Positions 40,490-48,609 of a DNA stretch of 49,575 nucleotides are shown one piece after another. Each line of letters begins with the position of its first letter. The stretch's first letter is position 1. The DNA is from Psychrobacillus soli. GTDB taxonomy: Bacteria > Bacillota > Bacilli > Bacillales_A > Planococcaceae. The notes beneath the pieces were generated by a model. The model saw only the letters and a program-made list of their open reading frames with translations, was not told the DNA's origin and did not search any database. The position numbers and the translations under genes were made by a program. The stretch lies in contig NZ_VDGG01000017.1 of the NCBI RefSeq assembly GCF_006861775.1, positions 425-49,999 of the forward strand, read 5' to 3'.

Positions 40490-40545
40490 CGTAAGCGCCT
40501 GTCTTTGACTCCGAGGGGAGACGAGTTATGCGCAGGAGTCTGGAT
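40490..40545. repeat. Small palindromic repeat remnant between ruvA and the kinase gene
   Basis: The stretch has GACTCC near 40507 pairing with GGAGTC near 40534 and a GCGCCT start. It resembles pieces of dispersed elements elsewhere in the window but is too short to assign. No gene is seen in 40439-40601. Confidence 0.4.
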
Positions 40546-40559
40546 GTACAAACAAAGAA

Positions 40560-40582
40560 GGCCGCTCTTAAAACGAGCGACC
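40560..40582 (-). terminator. Probable terminator of the safA-kinase transcript
   Basis: On the minus strand GGTCGCTC (40582-40575) pairs with GAGCGGCC (40567-40560), followed by TTCTTTGTTTG. It lies about 20 bases past the kinase-like gene. Confidence 0.65.
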
Positions 40583-40601
40583 AACTCCAACTAGATTTCA
40601 C

Positions 40602-41450
40602 TTAAAGCTTACTTAAATTATAGCATAAATTAGGCCATTCCGTTAATGCTTTGTTCGTATATGGAACTAATTGATCGAGAAACTTTTGTTTTCTATCTAC
40701 TGGTAAAGCAAAAGCATAAAGCCATTCTCTATACATTTCATTCGGATACATCATTGCTGCTTTATGTTTACATACGACTTGTTCAAGCATTGGAAACTCA
40801 TTCAAAAGGAAAGAAATATCATAGTCAATTTCGGACATCACACGATGCATCCACAAAATATTTTCCATCTCTTTCGGTCCAATTACGGCAAGATCAAAAT
40901 CGATTATTTTATAAGTGGAACTGTCCGATAAGAAATTATGATGCACAACATCTCCATGTAATAAAGTCCGATCATTCATATTAAATGCTTTCATATCTTT
41001 TAATGCCATATCACCATACATTAACAGCATTTTCGTATTTTTTACCCCTATAAACGATTCAACAAAAAAAGATATTTCTTTCATCTTTAATAAACGATTT
41101 TGCCATTTGGAAATCAAATTAAATGCAAAAAGTACGTTGCTATCTTCCCATGCAATGATTTCGTTCGTTTTATGCAAACGAGTCAGTAACGAGTAGACCG
41201 CTTTCCGATCCTCCTCATTACTGTAATTTACAGTATGTGTCCCTTTAAACCATGGCTGAATAATGAAATCCAGTTGAGGAGATTCCATTACCGGCAATAC
41301 AAATGGATTTTCAATATATTGTAACTTGTTGTGGATGAAACGAATTTTTTCTGCCTGTTCTTCAGAAGGATATTTCTTTACAGAAAATACCCCATTTTCA
41401 TTATTCCATTTCCAGACGTTTTTTTTTATTTGCTTAATATAGTAACTCAC
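40602..41450 (-). CDS. CotS-like kinase-fold protein next to a LysM coat gene
   Basis: A 282-residue member of the aminoglycoside phosphotransferase/CotS superfamily. The catalytic loop is LLHGDVVHHN (about 163-172, with HGD and Asn) and the metal-binding segment IIDFD at 182-186, so catalytic residues are present. No signal or membrane segment. The GTG start lies three bases after the stop of the SafA-like gene and has no clear ribosome binding site, implying translational coupling. CotS and YsxE of B. subtilis are coat-associated relatives; YsxE sits beside the LysM protein SpoVID. A spore coat role is inferred. Confidence 0.8.
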   Translation of the reverse strand: MSYYIKQIKKNVWKWNNENGVFSVKKYPSEEQAEKIRFIHNKLQYIENPFVLPVMESPQLDFIIQPWFKGTHTVNYSNEEDRKAVYSLLTRLHKTNEIIAWEDSNVLFAFNLISKWQNRLLKMKEISFFVESFIGVKNTKMLLMYGDMALKDMKAFNMNDRTLLHGDVVHHNFLSDSSTYKIIDFDLAVIGPKEMENILWMHRVMSEIDYDISFLLNEFPMLEQVVCKHKAAMMYPNEMYREWLYAFALPVDRKQKFLDQLVPYTNKALTEWPNLCYNLSKL

Positions 41451-41453
41451 TTG

Positions 41454-42248
41454 TTAAAAGCGGTGGTGTGGATATGGTGGGCATGGATATACCGGTACGT
41501 AGCAAATTTGTACACATGGACACCCTCCATAATGTGCTTGCATTTGTGGGTGCATTTGCGGGTACATAAATGGGTGCATATGCATATATGAAAAATCTTG
41601 TTCTGGTGGGCATGCATACATTTCTTCGAATATTGGAGATGGCTCTTTTGCTACTGGTTGAGTTGGTTGCTGAACCGGTGGAACAGGCTGAACTGGTGGT
41701 GCTGGTGCTGGTCTTTCACGCTCATTAAAATTTGCTTGAATATGGATAGATGTTGACTCCACTAGTCTCCAGCCTTGGGGAGATGGTGTCATATCTAAGT
41801 CTGGAACTGGCATCATATGATATGGTAGCGAATACGACGGAATCGGTTGCGGCCTAACTGGTGGTACTGGTTGAATTGGCGGTACTATTGGAACCGGTTG
41901 TACAGGCTGAGCTTTTGGTGGAATTGGTTGTGCTTTTGGTGGTACTTGTTGCGCTTTCGGTGGTACCTGATGTGCTTTCGGTGGTACTTGCTGCGCTTTT
42001 GGCGGAACCGGATGCGGCCTCATTTCCTCCTTCTTCACCATTTCTTTTTTAACTGGGCGATTCTCGCTATATGGATGATTGATGGATTCCATTTTTTTTG
42101 TATCTGGAATAAAAATCTTCATACCCGGAACGATATATTCTGGATTTGCGAGATGTGCATTTAATCTTTTTAATTCTTCAAAAGAAACACCGTAGCTTCT
42201 TGAAATTTTCCAAAGAGTGTCACCTTTTTCAACAATATGAATTTGCAC
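41454..42248 (-). CDS. safA: SafA-like spore coat morphogenetic protein (LysM, proline-rich)
   Basis: SafA localises to the cortex-coat boundary and organises inner coat layers. The 264-residue protein begins with one LysM domain (2-48: HIVEKGDTLWKISRSYG, VPGMKIFIP). Then come about five VPPKAQQ-type heptapeptide repeats (81-115), a Pro/Val-rich region, and a Tyr/Cys/His/Met-rich C-terminus with many MHP units, typical of coat proteins that crosslink. It is shorter than B. subtilis SafA (about 387). GTG start after GGAGGAAG. Position downstream of the NAD regulator matches B. subtilis. Confidence 0.85.
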   Translation of the reverse strand: MQIHIVEKGDTLWKISRSYGVSFEELKRLNAHLANPEYIVPGMKIFIPDTKKMESINHPYSENRPVKKEMVKKEEMRPHPVPPKAQQVPPKAHQVPPKAQQVPPKAQPIPPKAQPVQPVPIVPPIQPVPPVRPQPIPSYSLPYHMMPVPDLDMTPSPQGWRLVESTSIHIQANFNERERPAPAPPVQPVPPVQQPTQPVAKEPSPIFEEMYACPPEQDFSYMHMHPFMYPQMHPQMQAHYGGCPCVQICYVPVYPCPPYPHHRF

Positions 42249-42384
42249 AGTCTTCCTCCTTCCCTTCTCCTTAAACTATGTGCAACTACCTAAATTGGAC
42301 ACAGATTTTTTAGAAAAGCATTACCCTTCATGATAAACTTATGAATAGGAGCTAGGTCGTTATGCAAGTTAGGAGGAGTTATTA

Positions 42385-42915
42385 TTGAAAAAATTAAAAG
42401 GTGCAGAACGAAGAAATTGGATATTCTCCTATTTAAGAGAGCAGAACCAACCGGTTACCGGTTCAGATCTTGCAAAATTAGCAAATGTTAGCCGGCAAGT
42501 CATCGTAAATGATATTACGCTGCTAAAAGCTACGAATATCCCAATTGTTTCGACGAGTCAAGGATATATGTTATTGCCAAACAAAGAAGATGATGCATAT
42601 GTACACAAAAGAGTTGCCTGCAATCACCAATCGAAAGATTCAGAAGATGAACTTCAAACACTTGTAGATGCCGGGGTGACGGTAGAAAATGTGACCGTAG
42701 AACATCCTGTATACGGCGAAATCACTTCTTCTATTATGGTGTCCAATCGCCATGATGTAGAGATGTTCTTAAAAAAGGTACGAGAAACAGAAGCCTCTTT
42801 CTTATTGGAGCTTACTTCAGGTATTCACTTACATCTACTTTCCGCTTCAACAGAAGAAATATTAAATCGCGGGATAGAAGCACTAAGAAAAAAAGGGTAT
42901 TTAATAGAAGAATGA
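42385..42915 (+). CDS. niaR: Niacin-responsive transcriptional repressor NiaR (YrxA/NadR)
   Basis: A repressor of NAD synthesis or niacin uptake genes that uses nicotinic acid as co-repressor. The 176-residue protein has an N-terminal HTH_11 domain (VTGSDLAKLANVSRQVIVNDI, 24-44) and a C-terminal 3H domain with His81, Glu89, His107, His148 and His150; the first, second and last two fit the metal site known from the family. TTG start after AGGAGGAG. In B. subtilis it borders nifS-nadBCA; here those genes are missing. Confidence 0.92.
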   Translation: MKKLKGAERRNWIFSYLREQNQPVTGSDLAKLANVSRQVIVNDITLLKATNIPIVSTSQGYMLLPNKEDDAYVHKRVACNHQSKDSEDELQTLVDAGVTVENVTVEHPVYGEITSSIMVSNRHDVEMFLKKVRETEASFLLELTSGIHLHLLSASTEEILNRGIEALRKKGYLIEE

Positions 42916-42949
42916 CAAAAAAGGAAGCGCTTGTCCCTGCCCCGATATG

Positions 42950-43030
42950 GTAAATGAGAATTGGATGTACATAATAGGGATAGTGCGTCGTAAGAGGTGT
43001 CCGCTGTGATGTGCTGACTAATCAGCATCT
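42950..43030 (+). repeat. Truncated left end of a family A element
   Basis: The stretch ATAGGGATAGTGCGTCGTAAG followed by GGTGTCCGCTGTGAT matches the left flank of the family A short element at 49255-49360, and its first part matches 17117-17140. The rest of the element is missing. No gene is seen between niaR and pheA. Confidence 0.6.
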
Positions 43031-43074
43031 AAGCTCAATAAATCCCAATATTATGTAATTCTAGAATAAATAAA

Positions 43075-43215
43075 ACCAGAAAATGGCATAGAGCAACAAA
43101 CCAGTCATTGAAAGCAACCATTTCTATTACGAGAGCAACTAGATCAGTACAAAGAGCAATCAAATTGCTAGTGAAAGCAACCAAATCTTAAAATAACAAG
43201 TTTACTTCGAGTGAG
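43075..43215 (-). repeat. GGTTGC-box array, copy 2 (family B), exact 21-nt period
   Basis: On the plus strand GCAAC-type boxes begin at 43093, 43114, 43135, 43156 and 43177: four consecutive steps of exactly 21 nt. The leader, on the minus strand, reads AAGTAAACTTGTTATTTTAA and is nearly identical to those of the copies at 17158 and 49517. The box core is GGTTGC with variants; the bases between boxes are not conserved within the array. Confidence 0.85.
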
Positions 43216-43277
43216 ACGGCGACAATTGTGATGCATTATTTATAAACATTGCGCATTTTTTATTGGACAATTTTCTC

Positions 43278-43377
43278 CAGTTAAGCGGATACATTTGCCG
43301 TAGCGCGCCCGGCCGCATGAACCGAAGTCATGAGTTGGCTCATGCGAGGTGCGGCAAGCGCGAAGGTTAGCTAAGCA
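43278..43377. repeat. GC-rich palindromic element D
   Basis: CGCATGA (43314-43320) pairs with TCATGCG (43340-43346), and TTGCCG (43295-43300) with CGGCAA (43352-43357). The element is far richer in GC than its surroundings and ends at the pheA terminator. I found no second copy in the window. Confidence 0.6.
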
Positions 43378-43385
43378 ATAACAAA

Positions 43386-43428
43386 AAAACGCTAGGCAGA
43401 AAACAATCCGTTTTCTATCTAGCGTTTT
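43386..43428 (-). terminator. pheA terminator
   Basis: Arms 43386-43404 and 43410-43428 pair (AAAACGCTAG with CTAGCGTTTT, and GAAAAC with GTTTTC), then a T-run on the minus strand. It lies 12 bases past pheA. Confidence 0.88.
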
Positions 43429-43440
43429 ATCTATTGTTCA

Positions 43441-44313
43441 TTAATCTGCAGATTCTTTCGTTTCATATGTATAATAAGATCCAAGCGATTTCACTTCACA
43501 ACCTAAAGCCGCTAGCTCTTCCATAGCCCCTCGCATCATTGGAACCTGATCGTCCTCTAATACATCCATAATAAAAAAGTATTGCCCTAGTCCCGTTTTT
43601 AAAGGTCTCGATTCAATTTTACTTAAATTGAGCTTTCTCCATGCAAAAACAGAAAGCACTTGGTGTAATGATCCAGATCGATCGTCTTTTGGCAATGTAA
43701 GCATAATAGTCGTTTTTACTTGTTTTGTATGACCTGCTTGCCAGATACTCTTTTTCATTTTAGAGAGGACAAAGAACCTCGTATGGTTAAAATGAAAATC
43801 ATGAATATTATGTTCCATAATTTGTAGGCCATATTCAGTGGCAGCCGAAGTATTTCCAATAGCTGCAATACAATTCTGTTCATTTTCAGAAACGTATTTT
43901 GCCGCGGCGGAAGTCGAAGTCGATTGTTCAAGTGGTACTTTACCAAATCGATAAGACAAATACTTATGACATTGTGCTAAAGCATGCGGATGAGAATAGA
44001 TTGTCTGGATGTCTTCCCATCTTTTTACGTTCGATGGATGAACCATTAGATGTTGTTGAATAGGTGCTAGTATTTCCGCAATGACCGATACATTTGCTTC
44101 GTGATATAAATAATCGATTGTCAGCGGTACTGTACCTTCTAAAGCGTTTTCTATCGGTACGACAGCAATGTCTACTTTTCCACTTGTCACTGCTTCTATA
44201 CATTCTGGTATAGTCCGAAGTGGAACTAACTTTTCGTGTTGAAATAAAACTTGCGTTGCTAAATGTGTAAAAGAAGCTTCCGGTCCAAGGAAAGCCACTT
44301 GTTGAGTTGACAT
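43441..44313 (-). CDS. pheA: Prephenate dehydratase
   Basis: Converts prephenate to phenylpyruvate in phenylalanine synthesis. The 290-residue monofunctional enzyme has the catalytic domain with FLGPEASFTHLA at 9-20, TSTSAAAKYV in the middle and TRFFVLSK at its end. The C-terminal ACT domain contains KIESRPLKTGLGQYFFIMD, the ESRP motif of phenylalanine feedback binding. AAGGGGG precedes the ATG. A palindromic repeat separates it from pheB, although both belong to the same group of genes. Confidence 0.96.
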   Translation of the reverse strand: MSTQQVAFLGPEASFTHLATQVLFQHEKLVPLRTIPECIEAVTSGKVDIAVVPIENALEGTVPLTIDYLYHEANVSVIAEILAPIQQHLMVHPSNVKRWEDIQTIYSHPHALAQCHKYLSYRFGKVPLEQSTSTSAAAKYVSENEQNCIAAIGNTSAATEYGLQIMEHNIHDFHFNHTRFFVLSKMKKSIWQAGHTKQVKTTIMLTLPKDDRSGSLHQVLSVFAWRKLNLSKIESRPLKTGLGQYFFIMDVLEDDQVPMMRGAMEELAALGCEVKSLGSYYTYETKESAD

Positions 44314-44330
44314 TCGTAATCCCCCTTACT

Positions 44331-44478
44331 TTGTCTAGCTCCAGCGCCTTGCTCTTAGGGCACTGAAAGTTTGTCACACAAATATATTTTTCGATAAATA
44401 TCCGCTACAAGAATTGGACGCTCTGGCATTCGCTTTTCGCGGGCGAGTGACGAGCGTCTGCCTGTAACGGAAATCAAC
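44331..44478. repeat. Palindromic repeat in the pheB-pheA gap
   Basis: It starts TTGTCTAGCTCCAGCGCCT, a phrase common in intergenic repeats of Bacillaceae. A hairpin GACGCTC/GAGCGTC (44417-44423 with 44452-44458) is enclosed by CCGCTACA/TGTAACGG. Its inner part resembles the TTTCCGCCGGGTGAGCG portion of family A elements. It forms most of the 188-nt leader upstream of pheA. Confidence 0.65.
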
Positions 44479-44501
44479 AGTATAGTTTAACAAAGCATTA
44501 C

Positions 44502-44957
44502 TTATAAAGCACCAGAACTGATTACTTCTGCTGATTCTACAAAGTCCAGTCGCTTCATTTCGTTTAAAAACTCATCTAATTCTTTTGTCATTGCGGTTAC
44601 ATCTAAAGATAACGTCACACTTGCTCTACCTTGAATCGGTATTGTTTGGTGAATCGTTAGAATATTGATAGACGCCCCCGCTACAAGTTGCAATAATCTT
44701 GCAAGGGTCCCTTCTCGATCTTCTAACTGCAAAAATACCGTTAAGATTCGTTCTTGAACGATCGAATGGAACGGAAAAACCGCATCACGATATTTGTAAA
44801 AAGCACTTCGGGATAAATCTACTTCTTTTACTGCATCCCATATCGAAGATACTTTCCCAGATTGGAGAAGATGTTTTGCTTCCAAAGTTTTTTGCATTGC
44901 TTCGGTTAGTACATCCTCCCGTACTAAATAAAAGCGCTGGCCAGTTACGTCTTTCAT
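44502..44957 (-). CDS. pheB: ACT domain protein PheB (UPF0735)
   Basis: A 151-residue protein with an N-terminal region containing a short helix-turn-helix-like segment (VSSIWDAVKEVDLSRSAFYKYRDAVF) and a C-terminal ACT domain (DREGTLARLLQLVAGASINILTIH). ACT domains bind amino acids, and the gene is paired with pheA in Bacillales, so it is presumed to sense an aromatic amino acid; the actual role is not established. It follows obg by 17 bases. Confidence 0.92.
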   Translation of the reverse strand: MKDVTGQRFYLVREDVLTEAMQKTLEAKHLLQSGKVSSIWDAVKEVDLSRSAFYKYRDAVFPFHSIVQERILTVFLQLEDREGTLARLLQLVAGASINILTIHQTIPIQGRASVTLSLDVTAMTKELDEFLNEMKRLDFVESAEVISSGAL

Positions 44958-44974
44958 GCGGTTCCCCTTCTTTC

Positions 44975-46264
44975 CTACTCGATAAATTCAAATTCAAATT
45001 GTAATAATCGCACCGTATCGCCATCTTTTGCACCGCGCTCGCGAAGCGCATCATCGATACCCATCCCACGAAGCTGTCTAGAAAATCTGCGTATAGAATC
45101 TTCGCGACTGAAATCAGTCATTTTAAATAGTCTTTCTACTGTTCCGCCAGACAATACGAATGCACCGTCATCATCTCTTGAAATTTCGAAATCATCTTTT
45201 TTCGCTTCATGCTTGTACATAACAGAGTTTTGCGTTTCTTCTTCCATTAATTGTTCTAATGGGAATTCTGGTGCTACTTCTAATAAGTCTGCTACGGCAA
45301 ACAATAGTTCTTGCAATCCTTGACGAGAAATTGCTGAAATTGGGAACACTTTTAGATCAGATCCCACTTTCTCTTTAAATGCTTTTAAATTCTCTTCTGC
45401 ATCTGGCATATCCATTTTATTTGCAACGATGATTTGGGGTCTTTCTGTTAAGCGAAGATTATATTGTTTTAACTCTTCATTGATCGTTAAATAATCTTCG
45501 TAAGGATCTCGACCTTCCATTCCCGACATGTCAATTACATGTACAATTACACGTGTACGTTCAATATGACGAAGGAATTGATGTCCCAATCCTACTCCTT
45601 CAGAAGCCCCTTCGATTAATCCTGGTAAATCGGCCATCGCAAAGCTACGATGATCTTCTGTTTCTACCATTCCTAAATTTGGCACAATCGTTGTAAAATG
45701 ATATGGAGCAATTTTTGGTTTCGCTGCCGATACAACGGATAACAAAGTAGATTTACCAACACTTGGAAATCCTACTAAACCAACATCAGCTAATACTTTA
45801 AGTTCCAATGCAACATTTAACTCGAAACCTGGCTCTCCTTTTTCAGAAAGCTCTGGCGCTGGGTTTGCTGGTGTTGCGAATCTTGAATTTCCTCGACCGC
45901 CACGTCCACCTCTAGCAATAATTGCTTTTTGACCATGTTCTACTAAATCTGCAATAACATCTCCAGTTTCTTCATTCGTTACGACAGTACCCGGAGGAAC
46001 TTTTACGAATAAATCATCTGCATTTGCACCATGCATATTTTTACTTCCACCATGGTCTCCACGAGTTGCTTTGAAAATACGCTTATAACGAAAATCCATT
46101 AATGTACGTAAACCTTCATCTACGACAAAAATAACGTCGCCACCATTTCCTCCGTCCCCACCAGCAGGACCGCCCATAGGAACATACTTTTCACGACGGA
46201 ATCCAACCATTCCATCTCCGCCGTCTCCACCTTTAACATAAACCTTCACGTGATCTACAAACAT
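44975..46264 (-). CDS. obgE: GTPase Obg (CgtA)
   Basis: A ribosome-associated GTPase needed for growth, stress response and sporulation. The 429-residue protein has the glycine-rich Obg domain at 1-158, the G domain with P-loop GFPSVGKST at 165-173, DLPGL and NKMD, and the C-terminal OCT domain (about 350-429) found in Firmicutes Obg. It lies five bases after spo0B, as in B. subtilis where the two are one operon. Confidence 0.97.
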   Translation of the reverse strand: MFVDHVKVYVKGGDGGDGMVGFRREKYVPMGGPAGGDGGNGGDVIFVVDEGLRTLMDFRYKRIFKATRGDHGGSKNMHGANADDLFVKVPPGTVVTNEETGDVIADLVEHGQKAIIARGGRGGRGNSRFATPANPAPELSEKGEPGFELNVALELKVLADVGLVGFPSVGKSTLLSVVSAAKPKIAPYHFTTIVPNLGMVETEDHRSFAMADLPGLIEGASEGVGLGHQFLRHIERTRVIVHVIDMSGMEGRDPYEDYLTINEELKQYNLRLTERPQIIVANKMDMPDAEENLKAFKEKVGSDLKVFPISAISRQGLQELLFAVADLLEVAPEFPLEQLMEEETQNSVMYKHEAKKDDFEISRDDDGAFVLSGGTVERLFKMTDFSREDSIRRFSRQLRGMGIDDALRERGAKDGDTVRLLQFEFEFIE

Positions 46265-46269
46265 TTATT

Positions 46270-46806
46270 TCACTCCAATCTTTCACTTGCAATTAGTATA
46301 AATTTTAACTCAGTTTCTGTTTTTACCTGTTTCTCTACGTGAAAAAGCGCTTCACTAGACATCTCTTCCATCCACGAAAAAGAAGACCAATTACCTTGGA
46401 CATCTATTTGGATTTCTAGTTGTTCATCCGTCTTAATATGAACTTTAAATAATTGCTCTTCATATCCTCTAAGATTCGGGTAAATGGATTGAAGAAACCA
46501 ATCTAAGAACTCCCGAAGTGCAGCGTCATATTTTTCTGCTCCACTTGTTAAAAGAGATGTTTGAACAACTAAAGTCATTTTATTATATCTCATACTAAAC
46601 GTTTGTAACCATTCGTTTGTTTTGTATAGACCGATATTGTTAATATCAAAAAACTGACTACATTTTGAAGAATAAGCGCGTATTAGATTTTTTGCTTCTT
46701 CAATTCTGCCCATATCTAAATTCATTTGTATTAAATGTAAACTATTTAGAAAATCATGCATAGAATGGCGCATTACATTGTTTAACGTTATCTCTTTATT
46801 GTCCAT
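46270..46806 (-). CDS. spo0B: Sporulation initiation phosphotransferase Spo0B
   Basis: Passes phosphate from Spo0F to Spo0A in the phosphorelay. The 178-residue protein has the helical-hairpin dimerisation segment with HSMHDFLNSLHLIQMNLDMG; His17 in MHDFLN matches the phosphorylated His of B. subtilis (RHDWMN). The C-terminal half is a degenerate kinase-like domain without ATP-binding motifs, as expected. Sequence similarity outside the His region is weak, as usual for Spo0B. The ATG at 46806 is preferred over a GTG at 46818 that sits one base from GGAG. Confidence 0.88.
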   Translation of the reverse strand: MDNKEITLNNVMRHSMHDFLNSLHLIQMNLDMGRIEEAKNLIRAYSSKCSQFFDINNIGLYKTNEWLQTFSMRYNKMTLVVQTSLLTSGAEKYDAALREFLDWFLQSIYPNLRGYEEQLFKVHIKTDEQLEIQIDVQGNWSSFSWMEEMSSEALFHVEKQVKTETELKFILIASERLE

Positions 46807-46884
46807 CTTAGTAACCACGCTCCGTTTTATGCTTTCGTTCTTATTAGTATAACAGGTATAGTTTATTATTGCTCTAACCTAAAA

Positions 46885-46912
46885 AAAAGGACCGCATAAA
46901 TGCAGTCCTTTT
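46885..46912 (-). terminator. Terminator of the rplU-prp-rpmA operon
   Basis: AAAAGGACCGCA (46885-46896) pairs with TGCAGTCCTTTT (46901-46912); the minus-strand transcript ends in a T-run. It lies eight bases past rpmA. Confidence 0.88.
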
Positions 46913-46919
46913 CTTATCA

Positions 46920-47222
<303 letters not shown>

Positions 47223-47558
47223 CTACTTTTTGAAGGTTATTTTTATATACTTACTATAATCTTGCTCAATCGTTTGCAAAGAAACAATCATCGCTTCTAA
47301 TATTAACTGTATGTTGGCAGCTTTTTCAGAATTTGATATGCTCGGTACTTCGACGTATAAATAGCCTCCGTCACCTTTTTGCTTTATAACAGGTGTAATT
47401 TCTGTAAGTGCAATAATTGCATTCACTGCACCAAATGATACAGCAGAAGCACCTGCACAAACTAAATCTTTGCCATGTTCTGCAAAATCAGCATGTCCTT
47501 TCATTTCAAATGAATGAATCAGACCTGATTGATCTCTAACTATAGTCACTTTAATCAT
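47223..47558 (-). CDS. prp: Ribosomal L27 processing cysteine protease Prp (YsxB)
   Basis: Cleaves the N-terminal extension of L27. The 111-residue protein has the catalytic pair His22 (KGHADFAEHG) and Cys34 (DLVCAGASAVSFG), at the same numbers as characterised Prp. The gene lies between rplU and rpmA, only one base after rplU, so protease and substrate are made from one message. Confidence 0.96.
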   Translation of the reverse strand: MIKVTIVRDQSGLIHSFEMKGHADFAEHGKDLVCAGASAVSFGAVNAIIALTEITPVIKQKGDGGYLYVEVPSISNSEKAANIQLILEAMIVSLQTIEQDYSKYIKITFKK

Positions 47559-47559
47559 C

Positions 47560-47868
47560 TTATAAACTAATAGATTCTACTACTAATTTAGTGTATGGTT
47601 GACGGTGACCTTGTTTTTTACGGTAATTCTTTTTCGCTTTGTATTTGAAAACGATGATTTTTTTAGCTTTGCCATTTTTTACAACTTTCGCTGTAACTGT
47701 AGCACCTTCCACGAATGGAGCACCAACTTTAACATCATCTCCACCTACGAATAAAACTTTGTCGAAAGTTACCACTTCATCAGCATTTGCATCTAATTTT
47801 TCAATGTAGATTTCTTGCCCTTGTTCAACTTTGATTTGTTTACCACCAGTTTCAATAATTGCGTACAT
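47560..47868 (-). CDS. rplU: Ribosomal protein L21 (bL21)
   Basis: A 102-residue large-subunit protein. [18 protein letters not shown] at the start and [20 protein letters not shown] near the end are the family signatures. Its leader holds a conserved structured element. First gene of rplU-prp-rpmA. Confidence 0.98.
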   Translation of the reverse strand: MYAIIETGGKQIKVEQGQEIYIEKLDANADEVVTFDKVLFVGGDDVKVGAPFVEGATVTAKVVKNGKAKKIIVFKYKAKKNYRKKQGHRQPYTKLVVESISL

Positions 47869-47981
47869 ACTTGCACCTCCTCTTAGACTAAGACTCGCCT
47901 TCTACAAAGGTGATTCAGTTACCTGAATGCTTGAACCTTTTCAGAGCGGTTGTAGCAACGGGTGCTGCTACAAACAATAAC
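47869..47981 (-). promoter_or_regulatory. L21 leader (ribosomal autoregulatory element)
   Basis: The 113-nt leader of rplU contains TTTGTAGCAGC and GTTGCTACAA pairing across CACCC near 47973-47951. A second stem includes TTCAGGTAACTGAA near 47926-47913, and CACCTTTGTAGAAGGCG follows. Position and shape match the L21 leader known in Firmicutes, thought to mediate feedback by a ribosomal protein. Confidence 0.8.
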
Positions 47982-47987
47982 ATTTGA

Positions 47988-48016
47988 ATATTATCACATA
48001 TAGAATACCTCGTCAA
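47988..48016 (-). promoter_or_regulatory. rplU operon promoter
   Basis: On the minus strand TTGACG (48016-48011), 17 nt and TAATAT (47993-47988) with an upstream TGA form an extended -10 promoter. The -35 overlaps the end of spoIVFB. Confidence 0.78.
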
Positions 48017-48609
48017 GTAGTTTTCGTAATCCAATCAAATGCTAGCTTGTACTTTCGAAATCTCCAATAAGAATAATTTTGCAAAACGATAAACAAAAAA
48101 ATGAGCGAAACCGATATAGCCCTTGGAAAATAAGCTAAGCTAAGGAAAAAAATAAGGCTACTACTCCAAATGGAAAAGCCGATTAGCATCTCATATTTAT
48201 CCGGAAAAAGGGCATCTAAAGCCCGTCCACCGTCTAATGGATAAATCGGAAGTAAATTTAAACATAATATAATTACTTGTGTAAAAAATACAAATCGATC
48301 TTGCGGAAAGTCAATGAAATAACTAAAAACCATAATTAAAAGTGTACAAAATGGCCCACCGAAAATAACGAAAAGCTGTCCACTTTTTGACACCTTCGAA
48401 AATTGCTCCATTTTAATCTCTCCGCCGTACGGTAAAATCGTACAAGATCGCACCTTTATCCCTACTAATTTTGCCGCGATTAAGTGCCCAACTTCATGAA
48501 TAAGCAAGGAACCAAATACAATCGAATAGATAGCGATTTCCCCTGATAAATAAAAAAAGAGGAAAAACGGAATCATAATAGGATGCACTTTAAAGACTTG
48601 CTTATTCAT
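48013..48609 (-). CDS. spoIVFB: Intramembrane metalloprotease SpoIVFB, short form
   Basis: Cleaves pro-sigma-K in the mother cell during sporulation. The 198-residue polytopic protein has the zinc motif HEVGH at 38-42 with catalytic Glu39 and the third ligand Asp126 in NLLPIYPLDGGR. B. subtilis SpoIVFB is about 288 residues and carries a C-terminal CBS domain; this protein stops after the last helix and a short basic tail, so no CBS domain is present. The start overlaps the spoIVFA stop by eight bases. Confidence 0.9.
   Translation of the reverse strand: MNKQVFKVHPIMIPFFLFFYLSGEIAIYSIVFGSLLIHEVGHLIAAKLVGIKVRSCTILPYGGEIKMEQFSKVSKSGQLFVIFGGPFCTLLIMVFSYFIDFPQDRFVFFTQVIILCLNLLPIYPLDGGRALDALFPDKYEMLIGFSIWSSSLIFFLSLAYFPRAISVSLIFLFIVLQNYSYWRFRKYKLAFDWITKTT

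Noticed and set aside
41937-42010. Possible relation between the 21-nt DNA repeat in the SafA-like gene and the 21-nt GGTTGC arrays
   Set aside because: The former encodes a VPPKAQQ heptapeptide and has a different sequence. The shared period is coincidence.
41847-42164. Trp/Tyr-rich frame on the plus strand
   Set aside because: It is the antisense shadow of the proline-rich repeat region of the SafA-like gene.
43075-43215. CRISPR array
   Set aside because: The repeated unit is only about six conserved bases at 21-nt steps. There are no 24-36 nt direct repeats, spacers or cas genes.
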